Origin: Akkermansia massiliensis
GTDB taxonomy: Bacteria; Verrucomicrobiota; Verrucomicrobiia; Verrucomicrobiales; Akkermansiaceae
DNA: 64,000 bases
Direction: 5' to 3'
Assembly: GCF_018847375.1 (NCBI RefSeq)
Contig: NZ_CP072036.1
Coordinates: forward strand, 2,604,001-2,668,000
The notes beneath the pieces are model-generated. The model ran no database searches. It was not told the origin of the DNA and saw nothing but the letters and a program-made list of their open reading frames with translations. A program made the translations under genes and the position numbers. This document shows, in pieces, positions 1 through 10,283 of the stretch. Numbering within the stretch: position 1 is the stretch's first letter; each line of letters opens with the position of its first letter.

Positions 1-1
1 T

Positions 2-307
2 GCGGTCAGCTTCTCTAAACCGGAACCGGGCAGCTCCCCTAAAACGGAACTGTATTCCGGTAATTATATGTATTATACCCTTGCCTCCTCCAAGGAGGTA
101 AAAAAACTGCCGGACACGCCGGAATCTTTTGCTCCGGCGGACAGTATCCCGGGCCTGGATTCCTATGATCTGGGAGACGACGTCATTTACTTCCCGATGG
201 CGGAGAGCGATCGGGGCCGAGCTATAAGGAAACTCCTTCATATCGAACCCGCCAGGATCACCGCAGAATCGGAGGCTGCCCGCTTCCGGCCCTCTTCCGG
301 CAAATAA
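2..307 (+). CDS. C-terminal end of an unidentified protein (partial)
   Basis: The reading frame is open from the left edge of the window to a TAA stop, so this is the 3' end of a gene that starts upstream. About 101 residues are visible. They are polar and rich in Pro, Ser, Asp and Glu, with no membrane segment and no motif I recognise. The ATG at 68 is probably internal. The stop is followed by a roughly 200-base gap, and the next gene is convergent. Function unknown. Confidence 0.55.
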   Translation, partial: AVSFSKPEPGSSPKTELYSGNYMYYTLASSKEVKKLPDTPESFAPADSIPGLDSYDLGDDVIYFPMAESDRGRAIRKLLHIEPARITAESEAARFRPSSGK

Positions 308-460
308 CGTCTTACTCTTTTTTCTTTCCGTTTTTCCGGCAGGCCCTTCCTTGTTGCCCGGGCATGTTTCATCTCCCCGTCCGGTTCCTTTCAGGAAGCA
401 GGCCTTTTTTTGTATTTCAGCATTCCCCTCCCTGTCCCGGACAGGGGGGAAAATACATGA

Positions 461-489
461 AAAAACCGGTTCACGTTTCCGTGAACCGG
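461..489 (-). terminator. Rho-independent terminator after lysC
   Basis: A perfect 10-bp stem (466-475 with 480-489) closes a 4-base loop. On the minus strand it is followed by a run of five T (461-465). It lies about 20 bases past the lysC stop and should end the hom-lysC transcript. The rest of 308-510 shows nothing else I can name. Confidence 0.8.
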
Positions 490-510
490 GCCTGAAAAAA
501 GGGGGAAGTG

Positions 511-1728
511 TTAGACGCCCAGATTGAACGCCCTGTGCACCACCCGGGCCGCTTCCTCAATGTCTGACTCGTCCACCATCACGGCAATCTTGATCTCCGA
601 GGTGGAAATCATGCCGGTCTTGATGTTGGCGTCCGCCAGGGCCTTGAACGCGGTAGCTCCCACGCCGGAGTGGGAACGCATGCCGATGCCTACCAGGGAA
701 AGCTTGGCAAGACCCGCTTCCGTTTCCACCTTCACGGTGGAACCCAGGGCGGCCATGACCGGCTTGAGGGCAGCCTGGGCGCGGCCCAGTTCGTTGGAGG
801 GCATGGTGAAAGACTGGCGGACGTAGCCGTCATGAGCGGTATTGGCCAGAATCATGTCCAGGTTAATTTCCGCTTCTGCCAGGGCGCCCAGTATCTGGGC
901 CGTGTAGCCGATCTGGTCCGGAATGCCGGTAATGGTAACGCGGGCCTGGTTGCGGTCAATGGAAATGCCGCGGATGACGACGGCTTCCATGGAGGGAGTT
1001 TCTTCTTGCACGATTGTACCGGGGTTGGTGTTCATGGAGTTGCGAACTTCAAAGACGACGCCGAATTTTTTGGCGAATTCCACGGAGCGCGACTGCATCA
1101 CCTTGGAACCGTTGGAGGCCATCTCCAGCATCTCGTCATATGAAAGGGTTTGTATCTTCTTGGCGTCTTTCACCACGCGGGGATCACAGGTGTACACGCC
1201 GTCCACATCTGTAAAAATCTGGCACACGTCCGCTTTCAGCGCGGCCGCGATGGCGATGGCGGAAAGGTCGGACCCCCCGCGGCCCAGCGTCTGGACCATT
1301 CCTTCCTCCGTGGCTCCCTGGAAGCCGGCGCAGATGAGGATGTTGCCTTCCAGCAGGTACTTGTTCATCAGCGTGGGGTTGATGCTGTGGATGCGGCCAC
1401 GCGTATGGCTGCCGAAGGTTGTGATGCCCGCCTGCGCCCCCGTGAAGGACATGGCTTTTTCCCCCAGCTCGTGCAGGGCCATGCAGAGCAGGGCGATGGA
1501 CTGCTGCTCTCCGGTGGCCATCAGCACGTCAAGTTCGCGTTCGCAAGGGGATTCGGACAACTCTTTGGCCAGGCCGATCAGCTTGTCCGTCACCCCGCTC
1601 ATGGCGGAAACGACGGCGACCACCTGGTTGCCGTCTTTGGCGGTGTCATGGATGCGGCGCGCCACATTGCGGATGCGGTCAATGGTGCCGACGGAGCTGC
1701 CCCCGAATTTTTGAACGATAAGAGCCAT
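511..1728 (-). CDS. lysC: Aspartate kinase
   Basis: Phosphorylates L-aspartate, the first step towards lysine, threonine and methionine, in the cytoplasm. The protein is 405 residues, the usual size of a monofunctional aspartokinase. It opens with the KFGGSSVG nucleotide-binding motif. The catalytic domain fills about residues 1-245. Two ACT-type regulatory domains follow (about 265-330 and 340-405), with a typical ITGIPDQIG segment in the first, which implies feedback control by an end-product amino acid. It lies 21 bases downstream of hom on the same strand, so the two are probably one transcript, and a strong terminator follows. Confidence 0.95.
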   Translation of the reverse strand: MALIVQKFGGSSVGTIDRIRNVARRIHDTAKDGNQVVAVVSAMSGVTDKLIGLAKELSESPCERELDVLMATGEQQSIALLCMALHELGEKAMSFTGAQAGITTFGSHTRGRIHSINPTLMNKYLLEGNILICAGFQGATEEGMVQTLGRGGSDLSAIAIAAALKADVCQIFTDVDGVYTCDPRVVKDAKKIQTLSYDEMLEMASNGSKVMQSRSVEFAKKFGVVFEVRNSMNTNPGTIVQEETPSMEAVVIRGISIDRNQARVTITGIPDQIGYTAQILGALAEAEINLDMILANTAHDGYVRQSFTMPSNELGRAQAALKPVMAALGSTVKVETEAGLAKLSLVGIGMRSHSGVGATAFKALADANIKTGMISTSEIKIAVMVDESDIEEAARVVHRAFNLGV

Positions 1729-1749
1729 GTAACAGGATGATGATGTAGG

Positions 1750-3078
1750 TTAGGATTGAGGAAGAAGGTGTTCGATGCGGAGTACGCGGGGTTCCGCCGC
1801 CACGCAGGAAATGCGGGCAATTTCCTCCAGGGCCTTCTGAAGCTGGCCCCACGGGCAGGAATGGAGGATGAAAACGAGGTCGTTCCACTGGGCTCCGTCT
1901 TCAGCGATATGGCTGGGAGCGGAGGAGGTGGCGGATATGCCGATGCCGAAGGTGGCCAGAATGCGGGCTATCTCCGCAATGACGCCGGGCTGGTCCGCCA
2001 CCTGGAAGCGGACGTAATACGGGGTGACCGTATCATTGATGTGCATGATTCCGCAGGACTTGGCATACGGATTGAACCCCGTATGGTATTCAGGATAGCG
2101 GCTTTCACGCATGGCGGTGATCACGTCGCTGATGACGGCGGAGGCTGTGGGATTTTTGCCCGCTCCGCGGCCGTAAAACAGCGTTTCCCCTACAATGTCT
2201 CCGTTGACGGAAATGGCGTTGAATACGCCGTTCACGGAGGCCAGGATATGCCAGTCATGGACAAAGCAGGGCTGGACGCGCAGTTCCAGGGCGTCTTCCT
2301 GCCCTTCATGGTAGCGGATGACGACGAGGAGCTTGATGGTATACCCCAGCTTCCTGGCGAACTCGAAATCCCGGCTGGTGATGTTCTCAATGCCGCTGAC
2401 GTAAATCTTGTCAGGGGAAATGGTGGTTCCGTACGCCAGCATCGCCAGGATGAGGGCCTTGTGGGCGGCGTCCCAGCCGTTGACGTCCAGGGAGGGATCT
2501 TCTTCCGCAAAGCCCAGCTTCTGGGCCTGGACCAGGGCGTCCGCGTAATCGGCCCCGTGTTCCCCCATGGCGGAGAGGATGTAATTGGACGTTCCGTTGA
2601 TGATGCCGACAATGGAATTGATATGGTTGCAGATCAGGGAATTCTGCAGGCTCTGGATGATGGGGATGCCGCCTCCGGCGGAAGCTTCAAAATAAATGGG
2701 CGTGCCCATTTCCGCGGAAAGTTTGAAAATCTCCGCGCCGTACTCCGCCAGAAGAGCCTTGTTTCCCGTGACGACGGGTTTCCCGGCGCGGAGGGCCAGC
2801 GTCACCAGCTCGTAAGCCTGGCGCGTGCCGCCGATCAGTTCGATGACGATGTCTATTTCCGGGTCATTCACCAGGTCCTGCCAGTCGTCCGTCAGCAGCT
2901 CCTGGGGAACGGCGGTTTCCCTGGGTTTTTCCAGATTGCGCACGGCGATGCGCTTGATTCTGAAAGGAATCTTGCTCCGGGCTTCCAGAAGGGAGTGGTT
3001 GCGGCACAGCGTTTCATAAACGCCGGAACCGACCGTCCCCAGTCCGGCAAGCCCAAGTTGTATAGGTTTTTCCGTCAT
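1750..3078 (-). CDS. hom: Homoserine dehydrogenase
   Basis: Reduces aspartate semialdehyde to homoserine, the branch point for threonine and methionine. An NAD(P)-binding GLAGLGTVGSGV motif sits at the very N-terminus, the homoserine dehydrogenase catalytic domain occupies the middle (for example GTSNYILSAM and FAEEDPSLDVNGWDAAHK), and a C-terminal ACT-like domain covers roughly 350-430. I chose the ATG at 3078 (442 aa) because the nucleotide-binding strand begins right after it; a GTG at 3144 would only add a non-conserved leader. It sits immediately upstream of lysC. Confidence 0.94.
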   Translation of the reverse strand: MTEKPIQLGLAGLGTVGSGVYETLCRNHSLLEARSKIPFRIKRIAVRNLEKPRETAVPQELLTDDWQDLVNDPEIDIVIELIGGTRQAYELVTLALRAGKPVVTGNKALLAEYGAEIFKLSAEMGTPIYFEASAGGGIPIIQSLQNSLICNHINSIVGIINGTSNYILSAMGEHGADYADALVQAQKLGFAEEDPSLDVNGWDAAHKALILAMLAYGTTISPDKIYVSGIENITSRDFEFARKLGYTIKLLVVIRYHEGQEDALELRVQPCFVHDWHILASVNGVFNAISVNGDIVGETLFYGRGAGKNPTASAVISDVITAMRESRYPEYHTGFNPYAKSCGIMHINDTVTPYYVRFQVADQPGVIAEIARILATFGIGISATSSAPSHIAEDGAQWNDLVFILHSCPWGQLQKALEEIARISCVAAEPRVLRIEHLLPQS

Positions 3079-3708
3079 TCCTGCCGGGGGATTATGCAAA
3101 AAAATCCCTGTAACGCAAGAGCTTTTACCGTCTGGAAATGCCACGTGGCCCTCGTCCGGAAGGCGTGGAAACGGGGGAAAGTGGAAAGGGTGGCCGTTAC
3201 TCCGTTCCCCTGGCTCCTCCGGATAATCTCCGGAAGTGCCCGTTCCGTTTTCTGTTCCAAATTTTGTAAGGGGGAAATCCTTCTGTATTCTCCAGAAATA
3301 AATGGAGTGGGGGGAATATCATATCCCGCCATGTTCATTCTGCCGTTGCCTGGGAATGGAAGCTTGATTAATTCCTCCTGAGCGCTTCAAGCTATCCTTT
3401 CTGTCCGCCAGGCTTGTCTGGTTTCCTGGCTAGCGTATTTAAAACATTTTCCGCAGCACAGCGGCGGGGAATTTTCTTTGTGCCGTCCGGAGTCTAAAGG
3501 GCCGGAACCCTTATTCCCGGCGCACGGCCGTGAATGAACATGCGGGAAGGACGGCTTCCTTACGTCCGGTGGCATCCCTGGTGCGCTGCAGGTTCACGAA
3601 GGTTCCGCCAGGACAACCGCCGTGCCGCAGGCCGGCAATTCACTGGGGCCGGGGGAAATCTCACTGCTGGCGAAATCGGGCAGGGAAACGGCGCCGGAAA
3701 AAGGCAGC
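3079..3708. other. Gap between hom and the tRNA-Gln terminator, no gene seen
   Basis: About 630 bases lie between the hom start and the terminator after tRNA-Gln. The short open frames on both strands lack recognisable motifs. I looked for the conserved cores of RNase P RNA, SRP RNA and tmRNA and did not find them. The hom promoter probably lies near the left end, but no box stands out. Confidence 0.4.
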
Positions 3709-3734
3709 AAAAAACCCTCCTTGAAGAGAGGGTT
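3709..3734 (-). terminator. Terminator after tRNA-Gln
   Basis: A 7-bp stem (3713-3719 with 3728-3734) with an 8-base loop is followed on the minus strand by six T. It lies a few bases beyond the CCA end of the tRNA gene. Confidence 0.75.
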
Positions 3735-3738
3735 GGAT

Positions 3739-3813
3739 TGGCAGCCCCACCAGGACTCGAACCTAGAAATACTGAACCAAAATCAGGTGTGTTACCAATT
3801 ACACTATGGGGCT
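3739..3813 (-). tRNA. tRNA-Gln (anticodon TTG)
   Basis: On the minus strand the sequence folds into a complete cloverleaf: a 7-bp acceptor stem, a D arm with GTGT/ACAC, an anticodon loop TTTTGGT giving UUG, and a T arm with TTCGAGT. The CCA end is encoded (3739-3741). The top pair of the anticodon stem (C27/T43) is mismatched; the rest is regular. A terminator follows directly. Confidence 0.93.
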
Positions 3814-3908
3814 GTCTTGCACTGGCATTCCTGCCGTTGCGGGGCGTAGTAAACCATACGGGGCGTAGTCTGGCAAGAGAAAAATGTCCCGGTTCCGGCG
3901 TTTGGCGG

Positions 3909-4412
3909 TCAATGTTCCGGCTTGATGATGCGGGTATAGCTCAACCGTTTGAACATCAGCATGGGAATGGCTACTCCGATCACCAGGGAGAAGATGATGA
4001 AGAACGCCGTGATGCCGTTCTTGCAAATCTCTACAATCAGCCGGTTCATGGTGGCCGTGTCCTGGTTCTCCTGCATGAACTGCATCAGGGCCAGGATGGT
4101 CTTGTAGGCGTACACGCCCGGAATCATCGGCAGCAGGGAGGGGAAGGCGAAAATCTCCGCCGGGCACTTCACCAGCTTGGCCGTCATGACGCCCAGCATG
4201 CCTATGGTGAAGGCGGCGATAAAGGTAGCGCTGGAAATGTCAATGGACCAGGAATGCAGCATGTAAAACCGGAAGGCATGGCCGATGGCCGCCAGCAGGG
4301 CGGAAACGGCAATGGCGCGCTTGGGCGGATTGGAGATGACGGCAAACCCCGTGGCGGCAATGGCGGCCATCAGGCCGTCCAGGAGGATGGAGGAAAGAAA
4401 ATCCGGACTCAT
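3909..4412 (-). CDS. yjjB: YjjB-type half of a ThrE-family threonine/serine exporter
   Basis: A 167-residue, very hydrophobic protein with about five membrane segments, matching the C-terminal half (YjjB/DUF3815) of ThrE-like exporters. It includes a conserved-looking PSLLPMIPGVYAY stretch at about 90-105. Its ATG overlaps the TGA of the preceding yjjP gene by four bases (ATGA), so translation is coupled, and the two products presumably form one inner-membrane transporter. Proximity to hom and lysC fits a role in exporting threonine or a related product; the actual substrate is inference. Confidence 0.85.
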   Translation of the reverse strand: MSPDFLSSILLDGLMAAIAATGFAVISNPPKRAIAVSALLAAIGHAFRFYMLHSWSIDISSATFIAAFTIGMLGVMTAKLVKCPAEIFAFPSLLPMIPGVYAYKTILALMQFMQENQDTATMNRLIVEICKNGITAFFIIFSLVIGVAIPMLMFKRLSYTRIIKPEH

Positions 4413-5185
4413 AAGCTGTTTACCCCCACGATGAGCATGGTTGCGGAAAGGCCGATGGTGATGCAGGAAATCATCATGATGGAATGGACGCCGCGTGAGA
4501 TGCCCATCAGGATGTGGCCGTGCATCAGGTCCATGATGGAATTGATCATCTGAACGCCGGGAACCAGGAACAGGACGCTGGTGGCCAGGGCGATCTGAGG
4601 CGTGGAGCCGAGCTGGAAGATGACGGCGCACGCGGCCGCCATGGAAGCGGCGAAGGCGGAAAGGATAATGACGCCCAGCGGATTGTACTTCAACCGGGAA
4701 AGCTGCTGTTTTACCAGGAAGCCCAGCAGGGTGGCGGCGAACACGGTCAGCATGGCCCACAGGTCCCCGTTGAACAGGCGGCAGAAGGCGGCGTTGCCCA
4801 CGCTGACCAGAAGCAGGTCCGTCCAGCGGGAAAACCTCTTGGTGCGCACGATGGAGCGGAACGCCTGCTCCATCTCCGCAATGCTGACGTTGTTGTCCAC
4901 CGGGAGCCAGCTCAATTCGCTGAGCTGCTGGATCAGGTTCAAGTTGAACGCCAGGGGCTTCAGCTTCCGGACGGAGGTGCGGCGCAGCGTCTCGTCATCC
5001 TTGCAAATCAGGCTCATGGTGATATTGCGCTGGAAAATGGTCATATCCGCGCTGTACCCGTACGCGGCGGCAATGCGGGAAATATTGCGCACGGCGCGGT
5101 TGGTGTGCACCCCCGCGCCCATAAGCGTGGTGGCGTACTCCAGCAGGAACTCTGAAAGGGCCTGTATTTGGTCGGTATGCTGCAT
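4409..5185 (-). CDS. yjjP: YjjP-type half of a ThrE-family threonine/serine exporter
   Basis: 258 residues. The soluble N-terminal part (about 1-120) contains the family pattern around LMGAGVHTNRAVRNISRIAA. Four to five membrane helices follow from about residue 125, including a VPGVQMINSIMDLMHGH segment. This is the N-terminal (DUF1212/YjjP) half of ThrE-type exporters, encoded separately from the C-terminal half as in the E. coli YjjP/YjjB pair. It begins 31 bases after the metH stop on the same strand, so it may be cotranscribed with metH. Confidence 0.87.
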   Translation of the reverse strand: MQHTDQIQALSEFLLEYATTLMGAGVHTNRAVRNISRIAAAYGYSADMTIFQRNITMSLICKDDETLRRTSVRKLKPLAFNLNLIQQLSELSWLPVDNNVSIAEMEQAFRSIVRTKRFSRWTDLLLVSVGNAAFCRLFNGDLWAMLTVFAATLLGFLVKQQLSRLKYNPLGVIILSAFAASMAAACAVIFQLGSTPQIALATSVLFLVPGVQMINSIMDLMHGHILMGISRGVHSIMMISCITIGLSATMLIVGVNSL

Positions 5186-5216
5186 AAAGGGGAAAGGCGG
5201 AATAAAAACGGGAAAG

Positions 5217-8200
5217 TCAGGAATGGGCGGCCTGTCTTCTGGCGGCGTAATCCTTCTGCTGGTCCTCCCCGGTGACGCCCACGGAAAAATAGGTGCTTTC
5301 CGGGTGGGAGAACACGAGGGCGCAGACGGAGGAAACGGGCTGCATCATCCAGGTCTCCGTCAGGTTCATGCCCGCTTCCTCCCGGGCATGGAGCAGGTCG
5401 AACACGGTTTCCTTCTCCTGGTGGTCCGGCTGGCTGGGGTAGCCGCAGGCGGGGCGCACCCCTGACTCTTCCGGAATATTCCACAAAAGGCGCAGCTTGC
5501 CATGGGCGATGGAAGCGAAAGCCTCCACCAGGCGGTCCGCCAGGGAGCTGACCAGCAGGGCGCGGTAGGAATCATTCCTGGCTTCCCATTCCTTCGCCCA
5601 GCGCCTGGACCCGTGAATGCTGACGGCCATGGCCCCCACATAATCCTTCACCCCCTCGGGAGCGATGAAATCCGCCAGCGCCAGCCGGGTCTTTCCCTGC
5701 TTGTTCAACTGCTGCCGCTGGGTCAGCAGGATGGCCTGCGGAACGTTTCTGGACTCATCCGTCCAGACGGTAATGTCGTCATGGCTGGCCGTGGAATTGG
5801 CCGGGAAAATGCCGATGACGCCGCGGGCCTGGTAGCGGTTCTCCTTCACGGCCTGGTCCAGCAGGTCGCGTGCGTCCTGGTACAGGGCCGCGGCCGCCTC
5901 CGCCTTGGAAGGGTCCTTCGTCCGGAACTCCTGGCTGGCGCGGTTCCAGGAACCGTGCAATTCCCAGGCGTGGAAAAAGGGCGTCCAGTCAATATGCCCA
6001 ATCAGCTCCTGCACGGTCACGTAATAGCGCGGGTCGTCACTGCAGCAGCCGCAGCTGACGGAGCCGTGCAGGCTGCCGATGGAGACCGGTCCCAGGCGTG
6101 CGGGCACGGGGGGAAGATAACCGCCCTCCGCTCCCTTCCAGCGCAATTCCCTGGCTTCCTTCAGGGGCAGGAGGTCGCGGACGGGCTTGTTTTCATGCCT
6201 GTTGCGCAACTCCTCCTGCCGTGCCTTCACGGCGGCAATGTAGGAATCCTTCTTCTCGCTTACCAGGGCGGCGGCGGCGGGCACCACTTGGGAAGCGTCC
6301 ACCGTATGCACCACGGCGCCCTTGTAATGGGGGGCGATTTTCAGGGCCGTGTGCAGGGCGGATGTGGTGGCCCCCCCCACCATCAGGGGAATGGTCATCC
6401 CCCGGTGCTCCATCTCCGCGGCCACGTGGGACATCTCCTCCAGGGAAGGGGTAATCAGGCCGGAAAGCATCACCAGGTCCGCCTGTTCCGCTTCCGCCCG
6501 GTCCAGAATGGTATCGCAATGGACCATTACGCCCAGGTCAATCATCTCAAAGCCGTTGCAGCCCAGCACCACGCCGACGATATTCTTGCCGATGTCATGC
6601 ACGTCCCCCTTCACGGTGGCGATCACGGCCTTTCCCGTCTTAGAGGAACCCTTGCTGTCCGCTTCAATGTACGGGGTGAGCCATGCCACGGCCTGCTTCA
6701 TCACGCGGGCGCTCTTCACCACCTGGGGCAGGAACATCTTGCCGTCCCCGAACAATTGCCCGACGACTTTCATGCCGTCCATCAACGGGCCTTCGATCAC
6801 GTTCAGTGGAGAGCCCAGCTCCCGGAACGCCTCCGCCGTATCCGCGTCCACAAACTCGGTAATGCCCTTGATGAGGGAATACTCCAGGCGTTTGGCGACG
6901 TCCTGCTCCCGCCAGGCCAGCACGGGCTTCTTTTCCTTTCCGTCTTCCGTCTTCTCCGCGGCCAGTTTTTCAGCGTAATCCGTCAGGCGTTCCGTAGCGT
7001 CCGGATTCCGGTTCAGCAGAACGTCTTCAATCAGTTCCAGCCTGTCCTTGGGAATATTATCGTACACTTCCAGCATCCCAGCATTCACGATGCACATGTC
7101 CAGCCCCTGCCGCGTGGCGTGGTACAGGAAGGCGGAATGCATGGCCTCCCGCACCGGATTATTGCCGCGGAAGGCAAAGGAGACATTGGAAATGCCGCCG
7201 GAAATGTGGGTGTGGGGAAGGTTCCGGGAAATCCAGCCTGCTGCCTTGAAGAAATCCAGCGCGTAATTGGCGTGTTCCGCAATGCCGGTGCCGACGGTCA
7301 GCACGTTCGGGTCAAAAATGATATCCTCCGGCGGGAACTGCACCCGCTCCACCAGCAGGTCATAGGCACGTTTGGCGATGCGGACGCGGTCGTCGTAATT
7401 GGAAGCCTGCCCCTGTTCGTCAAAAGCCATCACCACGGCAGCAGCGCCGTACTTTTTAATCAGCGCCGCTTTCTTCAGGAACTCCTCTTCCCCCTCCTTC
7501 AGTGAAATGGAATTCACGATTCCCTTGCCCTGCATGCATTGCAGGCCGGCCTCCAATACTTCCCATTTGGAGGAATCCACCATGAAGGGAACACGGGCAA
7601 TATCCGGCTCCGCGGAAACGAGATTAAGAAAGCGGACCATGGCCTCGGGGCCGTCGATCAGGCCGTCGTCAAAACAGAAATCCAGCACCACGGCTCCATT
7701 CTCCACCTGCTGGCGGGCAATGGATACCGCTTCCTCATAATTCCCTTCACGAATCAGGCGCGCAAATTTGGGGGAACCCGCCACATTGCAGCGTTCCCCC
7801 ACAAAAAGGGTATTCTTCTCCCGCGTATGATTGTACGCTTCATATCCGGACAGGCGCAGCGCGGGCTCCTGGGAAGCCGGAATGCGCGGAGGCTCCCCTT
7901 CCATGGCTGCAGCAATGGCGCCGATATGCTCCGGAGTGGTCCCGCAGCAGCCGCCTACGATATTCAGCAGGCCCAGAGAGGCATACTCCTTCATGAACCG
8001 GGCCATGTCCTCCGGAAGAAGGTCGTAGCCGGTGGGGCTGAGCGGGTTGGGAAGCCCGGCATTCGCGTAAATGGACACGTAGCAATCCGCCAGGCCGGAA
8101 AGCTCCTCCGCAAAGGAGCGCATCAGGTCCGGCCCCAGGGCGCAATTGATGCCCACGGAAAAAGGGCGCACGTGACGAATGGAATTCCAGAACGCTTCAA

Positions 8201-8978
8201 TCGTCTGGCCGGACAGCGTGCGTCCGGCCTTGTCCGTCAGCGTTACGGACACCATGACCGGAACGGCGGCCTCCGGCTGTTCCTCAAAAATCTCTTCAAT
8301 GGCGAACAGGGCCGCCTTGGCGTTCAGCGTGTCGAAAATCGTCTCCACCAGCAGCATGTCCACTCCTCCTTCCAGCAGGGCCAGAACCTGGTCGCGGTAG
8401 GCTTGCCTCAGCTGGCGGAAATTCACGGCCCGGAAGCCGGGATCGTTCACGTCCGGGGACAGGGAGCAGGTAACAGGCATGGGACCGATGGAGCCGGCCA
8501 CAAAGCGCGGCTTTCCGTCGGACGCTTCCGCTTCGTCACATGCCTGGCGGGCCAGTGCGGAAGCTGCCATGTTCAAATCCCGGACCAGGGCCTTCAATTC
8601 AGGGGCATCCACCACCTCCTGGAAATACTCCTGGTCTTTGCGCCGTCCTTCTTCCGGACGGTGCCAGAAGTAATCATGCTGGCCGATGCTGGTAGCGCCG
8701 AAAGTGCAGGTTTCCAGAATATCCGCGCGACCCGTATCCAGAAAGCGGCGGTGAATATCCAGAATGATTTCCAGCCTGGTCAGCACCAGCAGATCGTTAT
8801 TATTCTTCAGGTCGTTGGGGTAGCGGGCCGCATCCGCAAAACGTTCTCCACGGTAATCCTCCTCCTCCAGCCTGAACTTCTGGATATTGGTGCCCATGGC
8901 GCCATCCAGGATGACGACCCTCTTGCGCAACTGGTCTTTCAGATAATCAAGGCGTTCTATTCTGGATGCTCTGGTCAT
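5217..8978 (-). CDS. metH: Cobalamin-dependent methionine synthase
   Basis: Transfers a methyl group from methyltetrahydrofolate to homocysteine through cobalamin. At 1253 residues it is close to E. coli MetH (1227). Domains in order: homocysteine-binding barrel (about 20-340, starting [12 protein letters not shown] and ending with the zinc-site [10 protein letters not shown]), pterin-binding barrel (about 370-640), B12-binding domain with the DVHDIGKNI base-off motif (about 670-880), and an AdoMet reactivation domain with [15 protein letters not shown] near the C-terminus. I chose the ATG at 8978 because the conserved barrel starts just after it. I found no convincing cobalamin or SAM riboswitch upstream. 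Confidence 0.96.
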   Translation of the reverse strand: MTRASRIERLDYLKDQLRKRVVILDGAMGTNIQKFRLEEEDYRGERFADAARYPNDLKNNNDLLVLTRLEIILDIHRRFLDTGRADILETCTFGATSIGQHDYFWHRPEEGRRKDQEYFQEVVDAPELKALVRDLNMAASALARQACDEAEASDGKPRFVAGSIGPMPVTCSLSPDVNDPGFRAVNFRQLRQAYRDQVLALLEGGVDMLLVETIFDTLNAKAALFAIEEIFEEQPEAAVPVMVSVTLTDKAGRTLSGQTIEAFWNSIRHVRPFSVGINCALGPDLMRSFAEELSGLADCYVSIYANAGLPNPLSPTGYDLLPEDMARFMKEYASLGLLNIVGGCCGTTPEHIGAIAAAMEGEPPRIPASQEPALRLSGYEAYNHTREKNTLFVGERCNVAGSPKFARLIREGNYEEAVSIARQQVENGAVVLDFCFDDGLIDGPEAMVRFLNLVSAEPDIARVPFMVDSSKWEVLEAGLQCMQGKGIVNSISLKEGEEEFLKKAALIKKYGAAAVVMAFDEQGQASNYDDRVRIAKRAYDLLVERVQFPPEDIIFDPNVLTVGTGIAEHANYALDFFKAAGWISRNLPHTHISGGISNVSFAFRGNNPVREAMHSAFLYHATRQGLDMCIVNAGMLEVYDNIPKDRLELIEDVLLNRNPDATERLTDYAEKLAAEKTEDGKEKKPVLAWREQDVAKRLEYSLIKGITEFVDADTAEAFRELGSPLNVIEGPLMDGMKVVGQLFGDGKMFLPQVVKSARVMKQAVAWLTPYIEADSKGSSKTGKAVIATVKGDVHDIGKNIVGVVLGCNGFEMIDLGVMVHCDTILDRAEAEQADLVMLSGLITPSLEEMSHVAAEMEHRGMTIPLMVGGATTSALHTALKIAPHYKGAVVHTVDASQVVPAAAALVSEKKDSYIAAVKARQEELRNRHENKPVRDLLPLKEARELRWKGAEGGYLPPVPARLGPVSIGSLHGSVSCGCCSDDPRYYVTVQELIGHIDWTPFFHAWELHGSWNRASQEFRTKDPSKAEAAAALYQDARDLLDQAVKENRYQARGVIGIFPANSTASHDDITVWTDESRNVPQAILLTQRQQLNKQGKTRLALADFIAPEGVKDYVGAMAVSIHGSRRWAKEWEARNDSYRALLVSSLADRLVEAFASIAHGKLRLLWNIPEESGVRPACGYPSQPDHQEKETVFDLLHAREEAGMNLTETWMMQPVSSVCALVFSHPESTYFSVGVTGEDQQKDYAARRQAAHS

Positions 8979-9977
8979 ACGGCGCGGAAAATCTAACGTT
9001 CGTCCGTGTTTGGAACAAGGACAATTGGCGTCACACATCCTCTGAAGAAGCCTTCCCTGGAATGTACATTTAAAATCCCCCTTATTGGCCCTCATTCTGT
9101 GCCGTGGAAATGAATGGAAAACCGTATTCAAGGGAACAGGAAGCTGATGGCCGATGACATGCCTGTGGTAAATAAACAAACGCTGCAGGGAGTAGCTGGC
9201 TTCCTTCTTCCGCTAAAGAGGAGGTGACGGGAAATTCCATATATCCGGTGCCCGGAAAAGATTTTTTTCCTGGCTTCCCGTAAATAATGGGGCAGTTACG
9301 GTATATCCTTTTGGGCGGGCATGTGGTCGTAGCTGACTCCGGCAATGCTTTAGAAAACGGTTTTTTGGAGTAGGGAGAGAGATGAAAAATCCCTGCGGAA
9401 AAGGCTACAAGGAATGAAAAGGGAAACCGATTGAATGGTGGATTGCTGACCGGAAGCTTACTCCGTAATTTTAGCCTGTGGCGGCAGGAGTGGAGGAATT
9501 GGCGCCGGAAACAAACGCTTCCTGGCATTTCTCCCTTCTTAGGCCATGAGTGGAAATGAGGGATGATGGAAAACAGTTTTCCTGCCTTTCTCATTCTGTT
9601 GTTGAGGGAGGGTCTTGAGCGAGAATCTGCTGTTCCTTTCCCGGATAGCCTTTCCGTATTTCACGATTTGCCGCCGTGGAAAAGAAGTTCAAGTTCTGGA
9701 CAAAAGAGAAAAAAGAAATGTAAATAGAATGTGAATAACAGGTGTATAAATGAAATGGAATATCTGTAAAAAAGTTATGGAATAATCATAAAATAAATGA
9801 ATTGGATAAATCTTGACCAGGCTTGCAGAAAAGCCTGGTGCCGTTTCCGGTTCAATGCCGGAGAAATTACCCGTGCCGAGCACTAAGGCCCCATTATTCC
9901 TTTTCGTTACCTATCTTATTGAGCAGCACAAGAAATTGCCGCACGGCAAGCAGGCGTTTAAGTAACCGGAATGAAGA
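8979..9977. other. Gene-poor region left of inverted-repeat locus 1
   Basis: Almost 1 kb with no convincing gene on either strand; the open frames present have no domains and look random. It contains a very AT-rich stretch at about 9690-9815 and a stem-loop at about 9820-9840 (CCAGGCTT with AAGCCTGG) that has no T run. It may hold the metH promoter and leader. Confidence 0.4.
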
Positions 9978-9998
9978 CGGATTTCTAATCCGTGGTCA
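9978..9998 (+). repeat. Left arm of the 21-bp inverted repeat, locus 1
   Basis: A perfect reverse complement of 10263-10283. Its inner 13 bases (9979-9991) are themselves a palindrome with a 3-base centre, GGATT-TCT-AATCC. Confidence 0.85.
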
Positions 9999-10262
9999 AG
10001 TTCCTACCTTGAAGGGAAAGGATTTGAGAAAAAATTCCCGATGGTTCAAAGACATCCATCTGGGAACGGAAGCCTACCGGTTTCGTATGAAACGTAAAAT
10101 CCCAAGGGAGAGGGAAAGGAACATTTTCCTTCTGTTAACGTACTTTTCAAGGGCCGGGAGGCCCTTATTCCCAGGACTTTCCTCTTCTTTATATCCTGGG
10201 GGGATGGTAGCGCTCCCCGGAGAAGAAAGGCTTCTCTGCCGAAAAACCTTACAGGGCTTATG

Positions 10263-10283
10263 TGACCACGGATTAGAAATCCG
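10263..10283 (-). repeat. Right arm of the 21-bp inverted repeat, locus 1
   Basis: A perfect reverse complement of 9978-9998. The 13-base palindromic core lies at 10270-10282. Confidence 0.85.

Larger units (their letters stand above)
9978..10283. other. Putative invertible segment, locus 1
   Basis: A 264-base segment lies between two perfect 21-bp inverted repeats (9978-9998 and 10263-10283), with no gene inside. Each repeat holds GGATT-TCT-AATCC or its complement. TTGACC at 9994-9999 (minus strand) points out of the left end, where 17 bp further there is only a poor CTTCAT. The right outside flank has TAAATT at 10285-10290. If the segment inverted, TTGACC would sit 17 bp from TAAATT and read rightwards. 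In the present orientation the hexamer at that place is GTGACC. No gene follows on the right, only a terminator about 70 bases on, so any product would be a short RNA. Inversion is inferred, not observed. Confidence 0.5.

Noticed and set aside
3079..3708. Structured RNA (RNase P, SRP or tmRNA) in the gap upstream of hom
   Set aside because: The conserved cores of these RNAs are absent.
3838..3870. Short direct repeat GGGGCGTAGT, two copies 20 bases apart
   Set aside because: Too short and isolated to interpret; no related copies noticed.
5502..7505. Long plus-strand open frame inside metH
   Set aside because: Antisense shadow; codon-position GC bias fits metH, and the protein has no domain.
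8979..9300. Cobalamin or SAM riboswitch before metH
   Set aside because: None of the conserved core elements could be found on the minus strand.
9082..9594. Minus-strand 170-codon frame upstream of metH
   Set aside because: Rich in Pro, Ser, Phe and Arg, no family or start signal; looks like non-coding sequence that happens to be open.
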